Source: Sordariomycetes sp. S80-01Y (taxonomy: Eukaryota > Ascomycota > Sordariomycetes). From it: 64,000 nt of DNA. The notes beneath the pieces are model-generated. The model was not told the origin of the DNA. It saw nothing but the letters and a program-made list of their open reading frames with translations, and made no database searches. The stretch lies in NCBI GenBank assembly GCA_037042185.1, contig JAXQJY010000022.1, positions 558,001 to 622,000 on the forward strand, read 5' to 3'. Below, one piece after another: positions 1 through 10,789 of the stretch. The position numbers and the translations under genes are program-made. Position 1 is the first letter of the stretch, and each line of letters begins with the position of its first letter.

Positions 1-149
1 CTCAAGGTCGAGGGGCACTCGTTGTAGAATTACCAGCAAATTTTCTAGATAGACTAGTTATGATCTGATGAACCAAGGAAACACCTTATATCTACCAACT
101 GAGGATGGTGCTGACTAGTCCAGTACGTACATGAAGCCCTGAATTCAGT

Positions 150-1157
150 CTACCAAAGACTCAACGTCCACACGTCACCGAGTCTGACATTCTCTTCACT
201 CAAGCCGCCGTGAACCACGACGGTGCTCATCTTGTCCTCGGTCGTATCGACATCAGCATCGAACCATCCACGAGCCGCAGGCTGAGCCCCGTCCCTTGAT
301 GCTTCCACTTTCTGCCAATACCGGCCTTCGATGTCCCAAGCCCAAACATCGTCCAACATCTTGCCCGCCCCTGCATGGCCGAGAGAACTTGGATCACGCT
401 CGCCGAACATGGAGATCAGGAAGCCCTTGCCCTGCATATCAACAGACAGTAGAGCTGCTACGCTCCTTGGCTCGGGCCCATTGACGTTGTCCGCAGGATA
501 GGTGATGGAGCTCCACTTGTTTTGGCCAATGTCCAAGATATCCAGTGCACCACCCTGCTCGGACTTCCCATCAAACCCTCCCGAGCGGTAGATCTTTTCC
601 CCAACGTAGGCGATAGATGTACCGCCTCTAGCAGGCTCCGGCGCCGAAGCCAATTGTTGCCATTTCAAGTCCTCGACATCGAACACCCAAAGGTCTGATA
701 GTCTGCCGGTCTCAGGGCATCCTGCATGAATGTAGATCTTTCTCTTGCTGTCCGAGGTGATGGCATGATAGCTTCTACCCGCAGGGACTGGAGCTTGGGG
801 ATCGGCAGGCTTGAGGGACTGCCACGTATTTTCCTTCACACAGTACGACCACAAGGTACCATTCTCCTCAACAGGTCTCATCTCGAGACCTCCGCGTCCA
901 GAAAAGATGTAAAGGTTTTGGCCAATTCTAGTGCTCGGGCTACCAACTCGAGGAGAGGGTGCAAGAGTATTGGCAGCGACAGTTCGTAAATCTGGGGTCT
1001 CAACGTTGAGAATATCCGTCATATTATCGACGGGCTCTCTCGGAGCGAGCTCGCCGCCGAATATGTAGACATCAGAGTCAATGACGGACACTGCCTGAGA
1101 AGACCGACGAAGGCGATCCTCTGAAGCAAGATGCGTCCATTTTGCACTGATGGCCAT
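150..1157 (-). CDS. Kelch-repeat beta-propeller protein
   Basis: A single-exon gene for 335 aa. About six Kelch blades are visible, each with the characteristic glycine-rich turn after a hydrophobic strand: YIFGGELAP near the N-terminus, then YIFSGRGG, YIHAGC, YRSGGFDG, ISMFGERD, and VVVHGGLSEE near the C-terminus. Together they should form one closed propeller with no extra domain. The start is the ATG of MAISAKW at 1157. An upstream in-frame ATG at 1211 would add 18 residues without family resemblance. Stand-alone Kelch proteins of this size in fungi resemble plant nitrile-specifier and epithiospecifier proteins, but the sequence shows only the fold and no substrate or partner. No signal peptide is seen, so it is probably cytosolic. 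It is divergent from the Zn2Cys6 gene at 1605, with 447 bp between them. Confidence 0.85.
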   Translation of the reverse strand: MAISAKWTHLASEDRLRRSSQAVSVIDSDVYIFGGELAPREPVDNMTDILNVETPDLRTVAANTLAPSPRVGSPSTRIGQNLYIFSGRGGLEMRPVEENGTLWSYCVKENTWQSLKPADPQAPVPAGRSYHAITSDSKRKIYIHAGCPETGRLSDLWVFDVEDLKWQQLASAPEPARGGTSIAYVGEKIYRSGGFDGKSEQGGALDILDIGQNKWSSITYPADNVNGPEPRSVAALLSVDMQGKGFLISMFGERDPSSLGHAGAGKMLDDVWAWDIEGRYWQKVEASRDGAQPAARGWFDADVDTTEDKMSTVVVHGGLSEENVRLGDVWTLSLW

Positions 1158-1604
1158 GATGGGTAATTGAGGGCGCGACACGGGGCAATATGTTGAGAAG
1201 AAACTAATCATCGAATGCCTGGCCGTAAATGATGCCGGGATTCTCGTCTCTTTATATATCTACCCAAAGCAGTCCCTCACCGTTTGTGGCCTTGACTTCG
1301 TCACTAGTGACTCTTTGTTAGGCGAAGCACGGAACGGTCAAGCCCGCTCGCGTAAGCACCCAGCTTCGCGTGGCAGCCCCATTGTACGAAAAGCCAAGTT
1401 CTCCAAGACCAAAAGCCTTTACATCAATTTGTTGGCCACGTTCCCGCTTCGGAAGCTAAGCCTGGAACGTGTGCGCTCTGTTAACTGCTCGGATTATGTC
1501 AGCGGAGGTTGGCTTCCGAAAACCCTCATCCTCGCCTCTCGAGACGCGGCGTGTTAGTCCGAAACCTCCGAAACCTCCTTCGCTGGGAGGTCATCACTCA
1601 GAAA
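1158..1604. other. divergent promoter region, Kelch gene / Zn2Cys6 gene
   Basis: This 447-bp gap separates the divergent ATGs of the Kelch gene and the Zn2Cys6 regulator. Apart from the TATA-like element listed separately, I see no gene or repeat. Confidence 0.5.
1251..1259 (-). promoter_or_regulatory. TATA-like element of the Kelch gene
   Basis: Read on the minus strand the sequence is ATATATAAA. It lies about 95 nt upstream of the Kelch ATG at 1157, a normal distance for a fungal TATA box. Confidence 0.5.
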
Positions 1605-3684
1605 ATGCCGCTCCGACGAGCGTGCGACATATGCTACAGGAAAAAGGTACGGCAGTCCCAGATTTTCCGTATTTTAATGTCTAACATCGGTACGACCAGA
1701 TCCAATGCCTGGTCTCTGAAGTAGGCTTACCGTGTGATTGGTGTAGACATCATGATATTGCATGCACGTTTGGTAGAATCTCTCGGACCAGTCGAGAGAG
1801 CAAGAAGTCAGTCTTTGCGGTCTTCTCTGTGTATATGATTTTAGCCTGACATTTTTTCACAGCAAAAATGAACAAATATCGAGTTTAAAACGCCGCATCC
1901 GCGAGTTAGAAGACGCTCTAGCACAAGGAGGATCATCAACTTCGACGCCATCCACAGGAAACAAAGAAACATCACTGTTAGAGCCTTCTCATCCGCTTTT
2001 ATTGCTCGCCGACGCTTCGACCATCAAAGCCAGCCTCCCTGTGCCGGTACCTGCGGCCCCACAAGAGTTGGCATCTCGAACTCCTCTCCGCCATCACTTG
2101 GGCCATTTTTGGATATCCAAAGATACGCAGCTGCTGTCGAGACAGGGTCAGACGTGGATTTTCTCAAAGACAGGCAAGGAGAATGCACTCGAAAACTTTG
2201 GACTTTTCGAGAACCACACATCAGTGGCGGCGGCTTGCTGCACCCAACCTCGGCGTTCTCATACCCAGCCCACGCTTTTGGACGATCGCAACACACTGAA
2301 GATACTAGAAGCTCTCCTGAGATCGGGTAGCACCTCCAATTGTTTGTTACCGTGCGAGGAACTTTGGAAATGTATACTAAATGGCTGTGATGCTCCATCG
2401 AGAGCGCTGGTCGCTTGCGTTTGGGCCTTGTCCGCCTACATGAGCGTCCAGAGCAATGATCAAGACGGCTTCGTTGGCGTTGATAGCTATTACTGCGCTA
2501 CCATGGCTCGATCCACCATCGCACAGATGCTTGGAAAACCGTCCATGGAGCTTCTGCAGGCCGTGCTACTTTTGGTAAGTCTGCGACCACGCGATTTTGA
2601 AATCGTAATGCTGAAACTCTGGTGGTTGCAGGTCGAGTATTACAAGCTCATCGGTAATATTTTGGCCTCAGAGTCGTTACATGCCCTTGGCTGTCGAGTG
2701 GTCTGCGAACTCGGCTGTCATCGTTCCCCCATTCCGCGCTCCGTCGATAATGACCATCGCTGCGAAGCTCTTCGATTGGAGCATACTAGAAAGCTCTCTT
2801 TCGCATTTTACGCATCGGACAGCGATATATGCCTTCGCACCGGAAAGCCGCCCCTTCTACCTGAGGAGTATTGCGACTTTGCCTTTCGCACTTACCTTGA
2901 TCCGGCGGGAAAGCAGTTGAGCTCATCTGAGACGTCCAATTCTTGCCAGCATGACCTTTGCATCATCAAGCAGAGAGTGTCTCGTCTTTTACACTCGCCA
3001 GCTACCACCACTAGTACCGATGCAGAGATACTGGAAAGCATCCGCACCCTGGATGCACAATTGGAGGATTGGAGGCTATCAGTCTCTCCGGACATGCGTC
3101 CAAAGATTCTCAGTCCTCCAGAGTCCCTTCAGCACTCAGCTGTTGATTCTCATCAGAGCAGGAGATCTATTGACTTGCAACTCGACTACTGTTACGTCCT
3201 TGTAGTGCTACATAGCGTGGTAAGGAGGTGCTGTCCCTCCTTTGGGGCGAATAAAAACATCCCCGAGGACTTGCATGAGGTTATACATTCCAGCATAGAT
3301 GTATCGCTCGAGGGTGCAAGAACAATGCTGCGCTCCTTGAAGATCATTACAGAAGCGGAAGTAGGACAGGCTCATCCAAAGAGTCAAAGCCCATGCGCAG
3401 GCGCTTCGTGTCTATCAGCTTGCAGGCGGATCTTTTCCTTTGCCCCGCTGGCTACTCTATCGATTTTCATGAATATCCTACTGCATCCTTTTGATGAACG
3501 CTGTCCGGACGAGCTGGAGGCTTTAGCGGGAACGGCTAGTCTTATTCAAGGATTGCCTTTTGATGTTCTCTCAGAAGAGATGGCACTGAGTATTGAGGAG
3601 TTGTGCGAGTTTGTTGTGGAGCTGGGGAGCCTGGCCCATCAAGCAATTTGGAGGGCGAAAAGACGAGGCGTCAGTCAAAGTTGA
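1605..3684 (+). CDS. Zn2Cys6 fungal transcription factor
   Basis: Exons 1605-1646, 1700-1806, 1863-2574 and 2632-3684 encode 637 aa. The binuclear zinc cluster is at residues 7-36 with spacing C-x2-C-x6-C-x8-C-x2-C-x6-C (start RACDICYRKK, end DWCRHHDIAC). It is followed by a short coiled-coil linker (SLKRRIRELEDAL) and a long middle region typical of the fungal_trans (MHR) domain. Intron 1 splits the zinc cluster between Cys2 and Cys3 and contains a CTAAC branch point. The third intron, 57 nt with GTAAGT..GCAG ends, is stop-free and in frame, so unspliced RNA would still be readable and add 19 aa. The gene is convergent with the P450 at 3920-7264, with 235 bp between the stops, which makes the P450 a plausible target. 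Nuclear DNA-binding regulator; target unknown. Confidence 0.88.
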
Positions 3685-3919
3685 TATACGGTGATTTCAT
3701 CACAATTTTGTCAATTCAACATGCTTATTTTTTAGTTTCATGATAAAGTTTCACCCTATATATCCCATAGAAGGGCTTCCTTCTTCATTTCGACTGCTAT
3801 TCGTTGGGGCTGGTGGTTCTCAAGAAGCAGCATCATGCGAATGGGAAATGGAAAGTCATGTGGTTCTCGTTCGATTACATTTTGACGAATGTCCGATACA
3901 TTCTACCTCTACGAATGGT

Positions 3920-6900
3920 TTAATCAAACACATCGGTGACATACCGAACATTCCGCAACCCGTCGAACCATTTCCTTGTTCCTTCCTCATCGTCACTGCT
4001 TTCAATCTCCAGCCTAAGCTTTATGATAGCCTCCTTGACCGACTCGCTTACGCCCCTGGAGCCACAGACGTAGACCTTGGCTCCTTGCTTCCACAACTCA
4101 ATAAGCCTGTCTTTGTGCTTCATCATCATGTCATCAACGTGCTTGCAACCCTCACTTTTCTCTGGATCCCGGCTAAAAGACCTGAAGACTTCGACGGCTC
4201 CTTGACCCTCCCACTCATCAAGCTGCGAGCGGTAGATGTCGTCCTGGTCAGGAGAGCGGCAGCCGAAGAACAGCATGGCGGGGGCGAGTTTGCGGTTGCC
4301 CGAGGAGAGCTGCATGGCGCGCTCTTGGATGAAACCGCGGAAGGGAGCGAGGCCACTGCCGGCAGCGATGTAGATGGCAGGGGTTGTCTCGGGGGAGGTG
4401 GGCATGCTGAACGCGGCGTGGGAGGGGCGGACTGCGACATGGAGAGTATCTTTCTCGAAAAGTGAGGCAAGGTAGGATGTTGCTACTCCGATGTGAGAGC
4501 CCTGTCCCGAAGTCGAAGGCTCATTGAGGACCGAGTAGGTGACCGTGACGTGTTGGGGGTTCCAGAGTGGTGATGAGGAAATGGAACTGGATGAATGTCA
4601 GTGGGAGAAGTGACAACAGGGAGTAGAATGTGCGCTTACTATTGACGAACCCGCATAGGCGGCATCATGGACAGGAAAACACCAATCGGGATCTCGATGT
4701 CGGGAAATCTCTCGAGAAGATCCAGCACTGAAACGCGCTTGGCTTTGACGTCGGCTTCGTATCCGTCGGACGCGAGTCGCTCAACTTCTGACTTGACCTT
4801 CTCGTCTGACACGAAGGACGCGATAGTAGAGATGTTCCTCTTTGTCGCCGGTTGCGAAAGCTCAACATATGAACCAAGAACCTCGTTTGCTGGAACAGAC
4901 GAATTGGTCGGCAGGGCAGTCATGCCACCGTCTGTCGTGATTTCGAGATGCACGTCCCGAGCGAGCCTGAAGCGCCGCATAGCTCTGTGAACACTCTCAC
5001 GAGGGTTGATCGGGAGAATGGCAAGATAGTCGCCAGCTGAGTAGGTCATCCCCTCGGGCAGCTTGATCTCAATATGCTTCTTGTCGCCGGATGGTGACAA
5101 TGACTTGGCATCGATGACGACAGCCTCCTTCACATCTTGTCTCAAAGTAGTCGGGCGAGGGGTGCTGATGGCGACGTTAACTCCGCCCTTTGTGCCAGCT
5201 GTTTTGTCACCCTGGGAGACGTTGAACCGGTCAGCCAAAGATGGCCAAAGGGTGGTATCTTCCCACGTCTCGAAGTCTGTAAAAACGTCTCCAGAAGAAG
5301 CATCGGCCAGACCCAAGTCTGCCACTCGGGTAGCACCAGCCCTTTCGAGCTCGCTGTCCACCAGCTTGGGAATGCGATGGTAGGTCTGCACCCAATCTTT
5401 GTGGCCGCAGCCGAAGACAGTGTAATTTACGTCTTTGAGCGCCTCAGCTTCGGAATCTTGAATCCAGGCGACGAAATGACCCGCGTTGTCCGGGGGCTGT
5501 CCTTCGTACGAGGCCGTGATAATGACCACTGGCTGATCCTTGGGTAGCGATCCCTTCGCGCTGTCCAGACAGTCGATCTTGGACGCACGGAAGCCGTGCG
5601 CAGGCGCATCAGTCGCAACTCTCTGCGCGAGGGCCTCGCAGGTGCCGCTGTTCGATCCGTAGAGAATTGTGACAGGGTGGCCACCGGTGCCTGAATCTTC
5701 AACGCTGGCGGCGGAAGCCTTTGCGGCACCCTTGGTCTGCCCGACCATTCCGGCCAAGCGATACTGCAGACTGGTTGGGTTAAGGTTATCTCTCAGGATG
5801 GCACGCATGTGCATATCCTTGGGCTTGATTGTCAAAGTCTGCTTGACGCCAAAGACATAGCCCGGATCCATGACGAAGTTAAAGTTCTGCAGTAAAACAG
5901 CCATAACAAGCAATGCCTCCTGCCAAGCAAAGGGCCGGCCAATGCAAGCACGCATGCCATTTCCGAAAGGCTTCCAAGAATTGGGGAACTCCTGGTTCAA
6001 TTTGTTGAATGGCTCATCCAGCATGCGCTCCGGCTTGAACTCCGTTGCGTCGTCGCCGAAGACTGCGGGGTCCAGGTGCGACTTGGCCAGAAGGTTGACG
6101 ATGACTTCGCCCTTCTTGACGGGGTATTTCCCAGCAATGAGAGTGTCTTCGAACGACTCGACCGTGAAAAGCGGAATCGTGGCGTTTACACGGAGGGTCT
6201 CCCGGAGAACACCGTTGAGATAGGGAAGCTTACTCATGTGCTCAACCGTTATAGCCCCCTTTCCAACGACTTCGTCGACTTCCTTCTGGGCCTTTTGGTA
6301 GGTTTCGGGGTGCTTCAGAAGCTGGTAGAACGCAAAAGAGAGCATCCCAGACGTCGTCTCGTGGCCGGCAATGAGGAAGGTGATCAGATTGTCCATGATG
6401 CTCTCGTCAGTCATCTTCTTGCCCGTCTGCTTGTCACGGCCCTTCAACATGGCGTCCAACAAATCATGACGATCTTCGTTGCCAGCACGTCGAGAGTCAA
6501 GGACACCACGTGCCGTGCTTCGCAGAACCTCAATGTCAGTGGCGAACTTTTCATCCCTGGATCGGTAAACGAAGTTCGGCAGGGGAGGCCGCCTTGGGCG
6601 CTCTCCAGCTTCCGTCAGGAAATCGCCCATAGCCTCGATGAATGGGTGCATTTGCTCGGAATAGTAGCTGTTGAAACGGTAGCCCATCGAACAGAGGGCC
6701 AAGGTATCGAGGGTCAACCGCGTGAAGTCGTCTGTGACCATGATTGACGAGTCAGGTCCTGCCCGAGCCCATTTGAGAGCGAGTTGCGATGCGATGTCGT
6801 GCATCTCGTCGAACATGCTCCGGATAGACAGAGGCCCAAAGGCGGGCATGAGAACTCGATGTGCGATACCCCAATTCTCTTCGCCCATGAGTGCTGTGAA

Positions 6901-7264
6901 CAGGCCGTCATGGACGCCATTTCTTACTTCCTTGAGCCCGTGTCAGTTATCGTGGGTCATTTTCCGCAAGATGCCACGTACGCCAAGCGCTGAGTTTACG
7001 CTCTTTTTGAACCGCTTCTCGTCACATGTTTCGTTGACGATATCTCTTGTTGAAACAACCACGAGGCTTCTCCCTGGGAATCTTAACCGGTAGATTTCAC
7101 CTGGCCGTCATTAGCGCTGTGCCTTTTCTGGCCAAAATGAATTAAGTACCGTATTGATCTGCAAGGGACACCAGGGACCCCAGCGGAAATTCATTATCGA
7201 TAGATGTGATGTTGCCCAAGAAAGGCAGACCACGTGGCTCTGGAATATCGACGGTCTCTGCCAT
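3920..7264 (-). CDS. CYP505-type self-sufficient P450, fused to NADPH reductase
   Basis: Four exons (7264-7150, 7100-6982, 6930-4640, 4586-3920) give 1063 aa, close to P450foxy (CYP505A1, about 1066 aa). The N-terminal heme domain has the I-helix AGHETTS (about 266-272), ETLR of the ExxR motif (322-325) and the heme loop FGNGMRACIG with axial Cys at about 407. An FMN flavodoxin domain follows (TILYGSNSGTCEAL, about 499). Then come an FAD/NADPH ferredoxin-reductase domain with RQYSISSSPLWNP across the last splice junction, AAGSGLAPFRGFIQER and GCRSPDQDDIY, and the C-terminus VTDVFD. CYP505 enzymes carry out subterminal hydroxylation of fatty acids or related chains without a separate reductase. 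No N-terminal membrane anchor is seen, as expected for this soluble family. Every catalytic motif is present, so it looks functional. The neighbouring regulator and Kelch gene may form a small cluster with it. Confidence 0.95.
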
Positions 7265-8498
7265 CTTGGAACTAGGAGCGAGTCTGGATGATCTCGAATT
7301 GAATTGATGATGCTAAGTCTGTGGGTTCGCGATGGGAGCTCTAGCTATTTGAAGGGGCCATCTAGCTCCAGTTCTTCATCCCTTAGCTCAACAACGTCAA
7401 CCATCCTCGGCACTCGCGCCCCCCCTCGGACCCACGAGAGTCCTGATGCCTAGGAGGGGCCGCATCAGCCACCATGATAAACGACGCTAGGGCGCTGAGA
7501 CCTCTCCACGACGACTCATGGCTCCGGTGGCATCAGGTGTCAGCCCGAATCCCACTCCGGGGTGGGTCAAGCCGGCCTCCCCCGGGCAGGATTTCGGCGG
7601 CTCCGACGGGTTTGGATGCGAAGCGCCAACAGGCATTGACCCTCAGACCCAAAATGTTGAATCAGCATCCGTCATCTGTAACAGCCGAGGTTCGTGGTCA
7701 GCATTGCGAAGATATCGCGTCGGCGCCAAGTTGAGACGCGACGTTTTCTGCGGACTCGCCCTACTTGTAAATACCGACTCCTGATCAAAATGATCGTCCG
7801 CTGCAACTCACCGCCTCGTATTTGGGCACATGCTGTGCGAAAGTTTGACATGTGGCGGAAATCCTCGCATAACCAACGGCCGTTTCAGCCCGCCCCCCAA
7901 CGAATACATCCGCGACGATTTGCAATCATACATGGCATGACGACAACATGACATTTTCAACACAGCGTCAATGCTTTGGAGGGGAGTTTTGCAGGACTTG
8001 CTGAAGGGCGGCGCGGCCAACGGGAGTCAGCCTAGAGCCGCTGATAATGAATCAGTGCTGAATTTTACAAGACCGGTAGCAAACAGATACAATAGGATAA
8101 CACGTGTCTTGCGAGAATTTTTTTTAAGAATATGATTGATCTTATTCGGGATTCAGGGCATCACTATTCCTAGTGGGCTTAATCACACGTCGGGCTCATT
8201 TCTCCCTGAGCTTTTCAGTGCAGGGTAAGCCTTCTTGATCGACCCGTAGGCGCAAGCGGCGTCATTGATCGTCTCATCCAACGCCTGGAAAAAAGCCTCC
8301 AAGTACGATCAAATGGACCCAAACAAAGAGGGACAAAAGCGGATTGGTACCAGGAAATACAGGTCATTCGTCAATTCAAAGCTCTATTGAACCGTCTACG
8401 TAGGCTAAAGAAAAACCCTCGACCATATATCTGAGCAGCTGAAGGAAGTCATCTCTGTAGCTAAATATGATAGATAAACCCTCAGAGCGGAAAGGTTG
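7265..8498. other. gene-free stretch upstream of the P450
   Basis: This 1.2-kb interval contains the P450 promoter and only short overlapping open frames on both strands. Their translations show no domain, signal peptide or splice pattern that I recognise. Confidence 0.4.
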
Positions 8499-8822
8499 AC
8501 AGACTAACCGTCAATATCCATCTCAACAGTGAGAAATACTACTGATGCCTCAGAAAGCTCATCTTCAGGTACAGCGTCTTGTACCTCTGGCGGCAGAGCC
8601 TGCTGCGCGGCTCATTCTTGCGCCCTGCGCTCGGCTTGCATCTCCTCCCTGATCTCGTTGAACTCAGCTACAGCTCTTTCAAGTTTTTGGTTGGCGGGTT
8701 CTGAGAGCACCGATGCGCCGGTCTCCTTTGCTGATTGAGGAAGATCGCAATGACAAGCTGGCGATGACACTTTCCATGTACCCGGCATGTCAATGAGCGG
8801 GCTGCCCTCTCGATCCTTCATG
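8499..8822 (-). pseudogene. small ORF interrupted by one in-frame TGA
   Basis: Reading from the ATG at 8822 (MKDREGSPLIDMPGTWK), the frame is open to a TGA just after AERRAQE. It then continues open in the same frame for about 37 codons (AAQQALPPEVQDAV ... TVEMDIDG) to a TAG near 8499. The charged, alanine- and glutamate-rich sequence on both sides reads as one helix, QAERRAQE then AAQQALP. I therefore take this as a small gene with one premature stop. It could instead be a functional short protein of about 69 aa, or a readthrough gene. I do not recognise the family. Confidence 0.35.
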
Positions 8823-9351
8823 ATGGAATTCGGAGAGCTTGAAAGACAACTGATGAGATGTGAGATTTGAAGGGGCCAGCCCATGGAGAGAACATCTTAT
8901 AGAAGGTAGAAATGAGATATTAGGTACCATGGTCAGCAGTAGGAAAATTAACGATAGCTTTGGGCCGCAAACACATATAAACAATTAGAAGTCTATCCCA
9001 GGTGTATTGAACAAGGATTCGGAGCAACGGACATGCCGGTGCCGCATCACTCCTTTGTCTTTAAACGAAACTGCAAGCTCCCCGTAAACTGTTTTTTGTC
9101 TTCTCCAGAAATTATGCCTGAAAGAAGGTGTGGCTATATTATATGATTCAGTATCGTCAAATCATTTTACGGGATCGACAGAAGACGAGCAAGGTGACGC
9201 GCGATACAAAACACGGAGTGGAAGCAGCCAATCAAGCTGGCGAAGAGACGAACCTATTGGAAATGGACATGGAGTTCTCAATTATGGAACCAAGGTAACG
9301 ACAGCCACAATGAAAGACTAGCTAAAGTGTTAATGTGAACCTCATCAACAG
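8823..9351. other. gene-free stretch
   Basis: It lies between the interrupted ORF and the methyltransferase stop codon. I see no gene, repeat or RNA. Confidence 0.4.
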
Positions 9352-10244
9352 TTATGAGTCCGAAGACCGCGACTCTTTTACAGCCTTGGCCAAGAACAGC
9401 TGCTTTTCACCCCCCAGCTCACTAGGCAGTTCCGACCTCTTCGAGAACCACTTCCAGCCAAACTCACCTAGCTTTGCGCTCTTAAACCAATCGTCTAGCT
9501 CTTTCTGCTCAAAGCCCATCCGTGCCACAGTGTGCATAACTGGGCTGTCCGTCGGTGCGACAATGGGCGAACAACCACTCTCCGTCGGCGCGACCCAATC
9601 AACAATCAGCAAAGCGCCGCCATGAGCAAGTCTTTCAGACAGTCTTTGTATCATCAGCCTCGGATCTTCTACATGATGTAGCGCCATGCTCATAACAATG
9701 AGGTCGAAATTGGTAAGCGCTGGGTCGACCGCAGCGGGATCGCTGACGAGATCACCTGCTACGGCATGCATTTTGGCCGCGCTGTACCCAGCTTCTTTGG
9801 CTTTGAGATTGTATTGATTTGCCATGCCCTCTGAAATGTCCATGCCACGAATCATCGAGAAGTATGGTGCAAGTGCCTGTACAACATAGCTTAGCTGCGC
9901 CGTTCATATGAGTTCGTGAAATAGGTATCATGACATACCCTCGAAGCGACACCGTCACCACAAGCGTAATCAAGCATCTGGGTCTGACGCCCAGGGATGT
10001 GTTGTAGATGTCCTATCCAATCGATTTGCTGATGCAGCTCGTCATGAATTTGATGGGCGAGCTTCGCGATCCAGGGGACATCGAAGATGTGGCCTGCAAC
10101 ATCACTGAACAATACTCATTAAGCGACTGATAACAACAGCTATGAAGTGTAGAGAGAGACTTACTTAAAATGACTCCTGTTCTTCTCTCCGATATCTGCA
10201 TGGTCGTGGTCGCCGTGATGATGATGGTGGTGCGTGGGAGCCAT
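9352..10244 (-). CDS. SAM-dependent class I methyltransferase with N-terminal His run
   Basis: Exons 10244-10165, 10104-9939 and 9876-9352 encode 256 aa. The SAM-binding motif I is at about residue 70 (MLDYACGDG), with an acidic motif II (RGMDIS) and a post-motif stretch (FDLIVMSMALHHVEDP), as in ubiE/Methyltransf_11-type enzymes. The C-terminal third (LLIVDWVAPTE ... FGWKWFSKR) completes the Rossmann-like fold. The N-terminus is MAPTHHHHHHGDHDHAD, a natural metal-binding-like histidine run encoded entirely by exon 1. No signal or membrane segment is present, so it is probably cytosolic. Acceptor substrate unknown. It lies tail-to-head with the Zn2Cys6 regulator at 10790-13032 on the same strand, about 545 bp apart. 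Confidence 0.88.
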
Positions 10245-10789
10245 CGTTGCAGTTGGTGCCAGCGTGCAAAATATCTTCTAGGATCGGAGTCAGGAGAGGC
10301 AAAAGAAGGGTCGAATAGATCATAATCGTTCAATAGCACAAGTCGTTCTGAGCGAAAGAGGGGGTTTTAAGCATAGCTGGATGCTTTCAGTCACGAGGAG
10401 GAAGTGACCGGAAAGTCGCCGACAACTTCCAGCAATACCAGCCATTCGGTTGACGCTGGAGCACGAGATAATGGAGACTTTTCCAAGAATCAAGCATATT
10501 TCGTGCAGGAATCACGTGAGAGCCTTGAAACATCCGCGGTGGCATTTTTCTTGGAGCAGCCAACGACTTTCAGTGCGGACAACATGTCTCCGGGTAGGGA
10601 GACCAGTCGCGGCCGCGGTATCTCTCCGCAGCACTCCGAGTGGGGCCGAGATAGTTTCCGACTCCTCACAGTTCAACTCGTATAATGTCATAGAGGTCTT
10701 TAGATTGTTCGTTAATCGTCAAAGTTCGTGGGTGGCCTCGGCGGAGGAAAATCCGAAGTGCTGCGCACCCGTTGTTGCCACGCAAAACA
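10245..10789. other. promoter region of the methyltransferase
   Basis: This 545-bp gap lies between the regulator stop and the methyltransferase ATG. Short plus-strand frames here are unconvincing and no other feature is seen. Confidence 0.4.
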
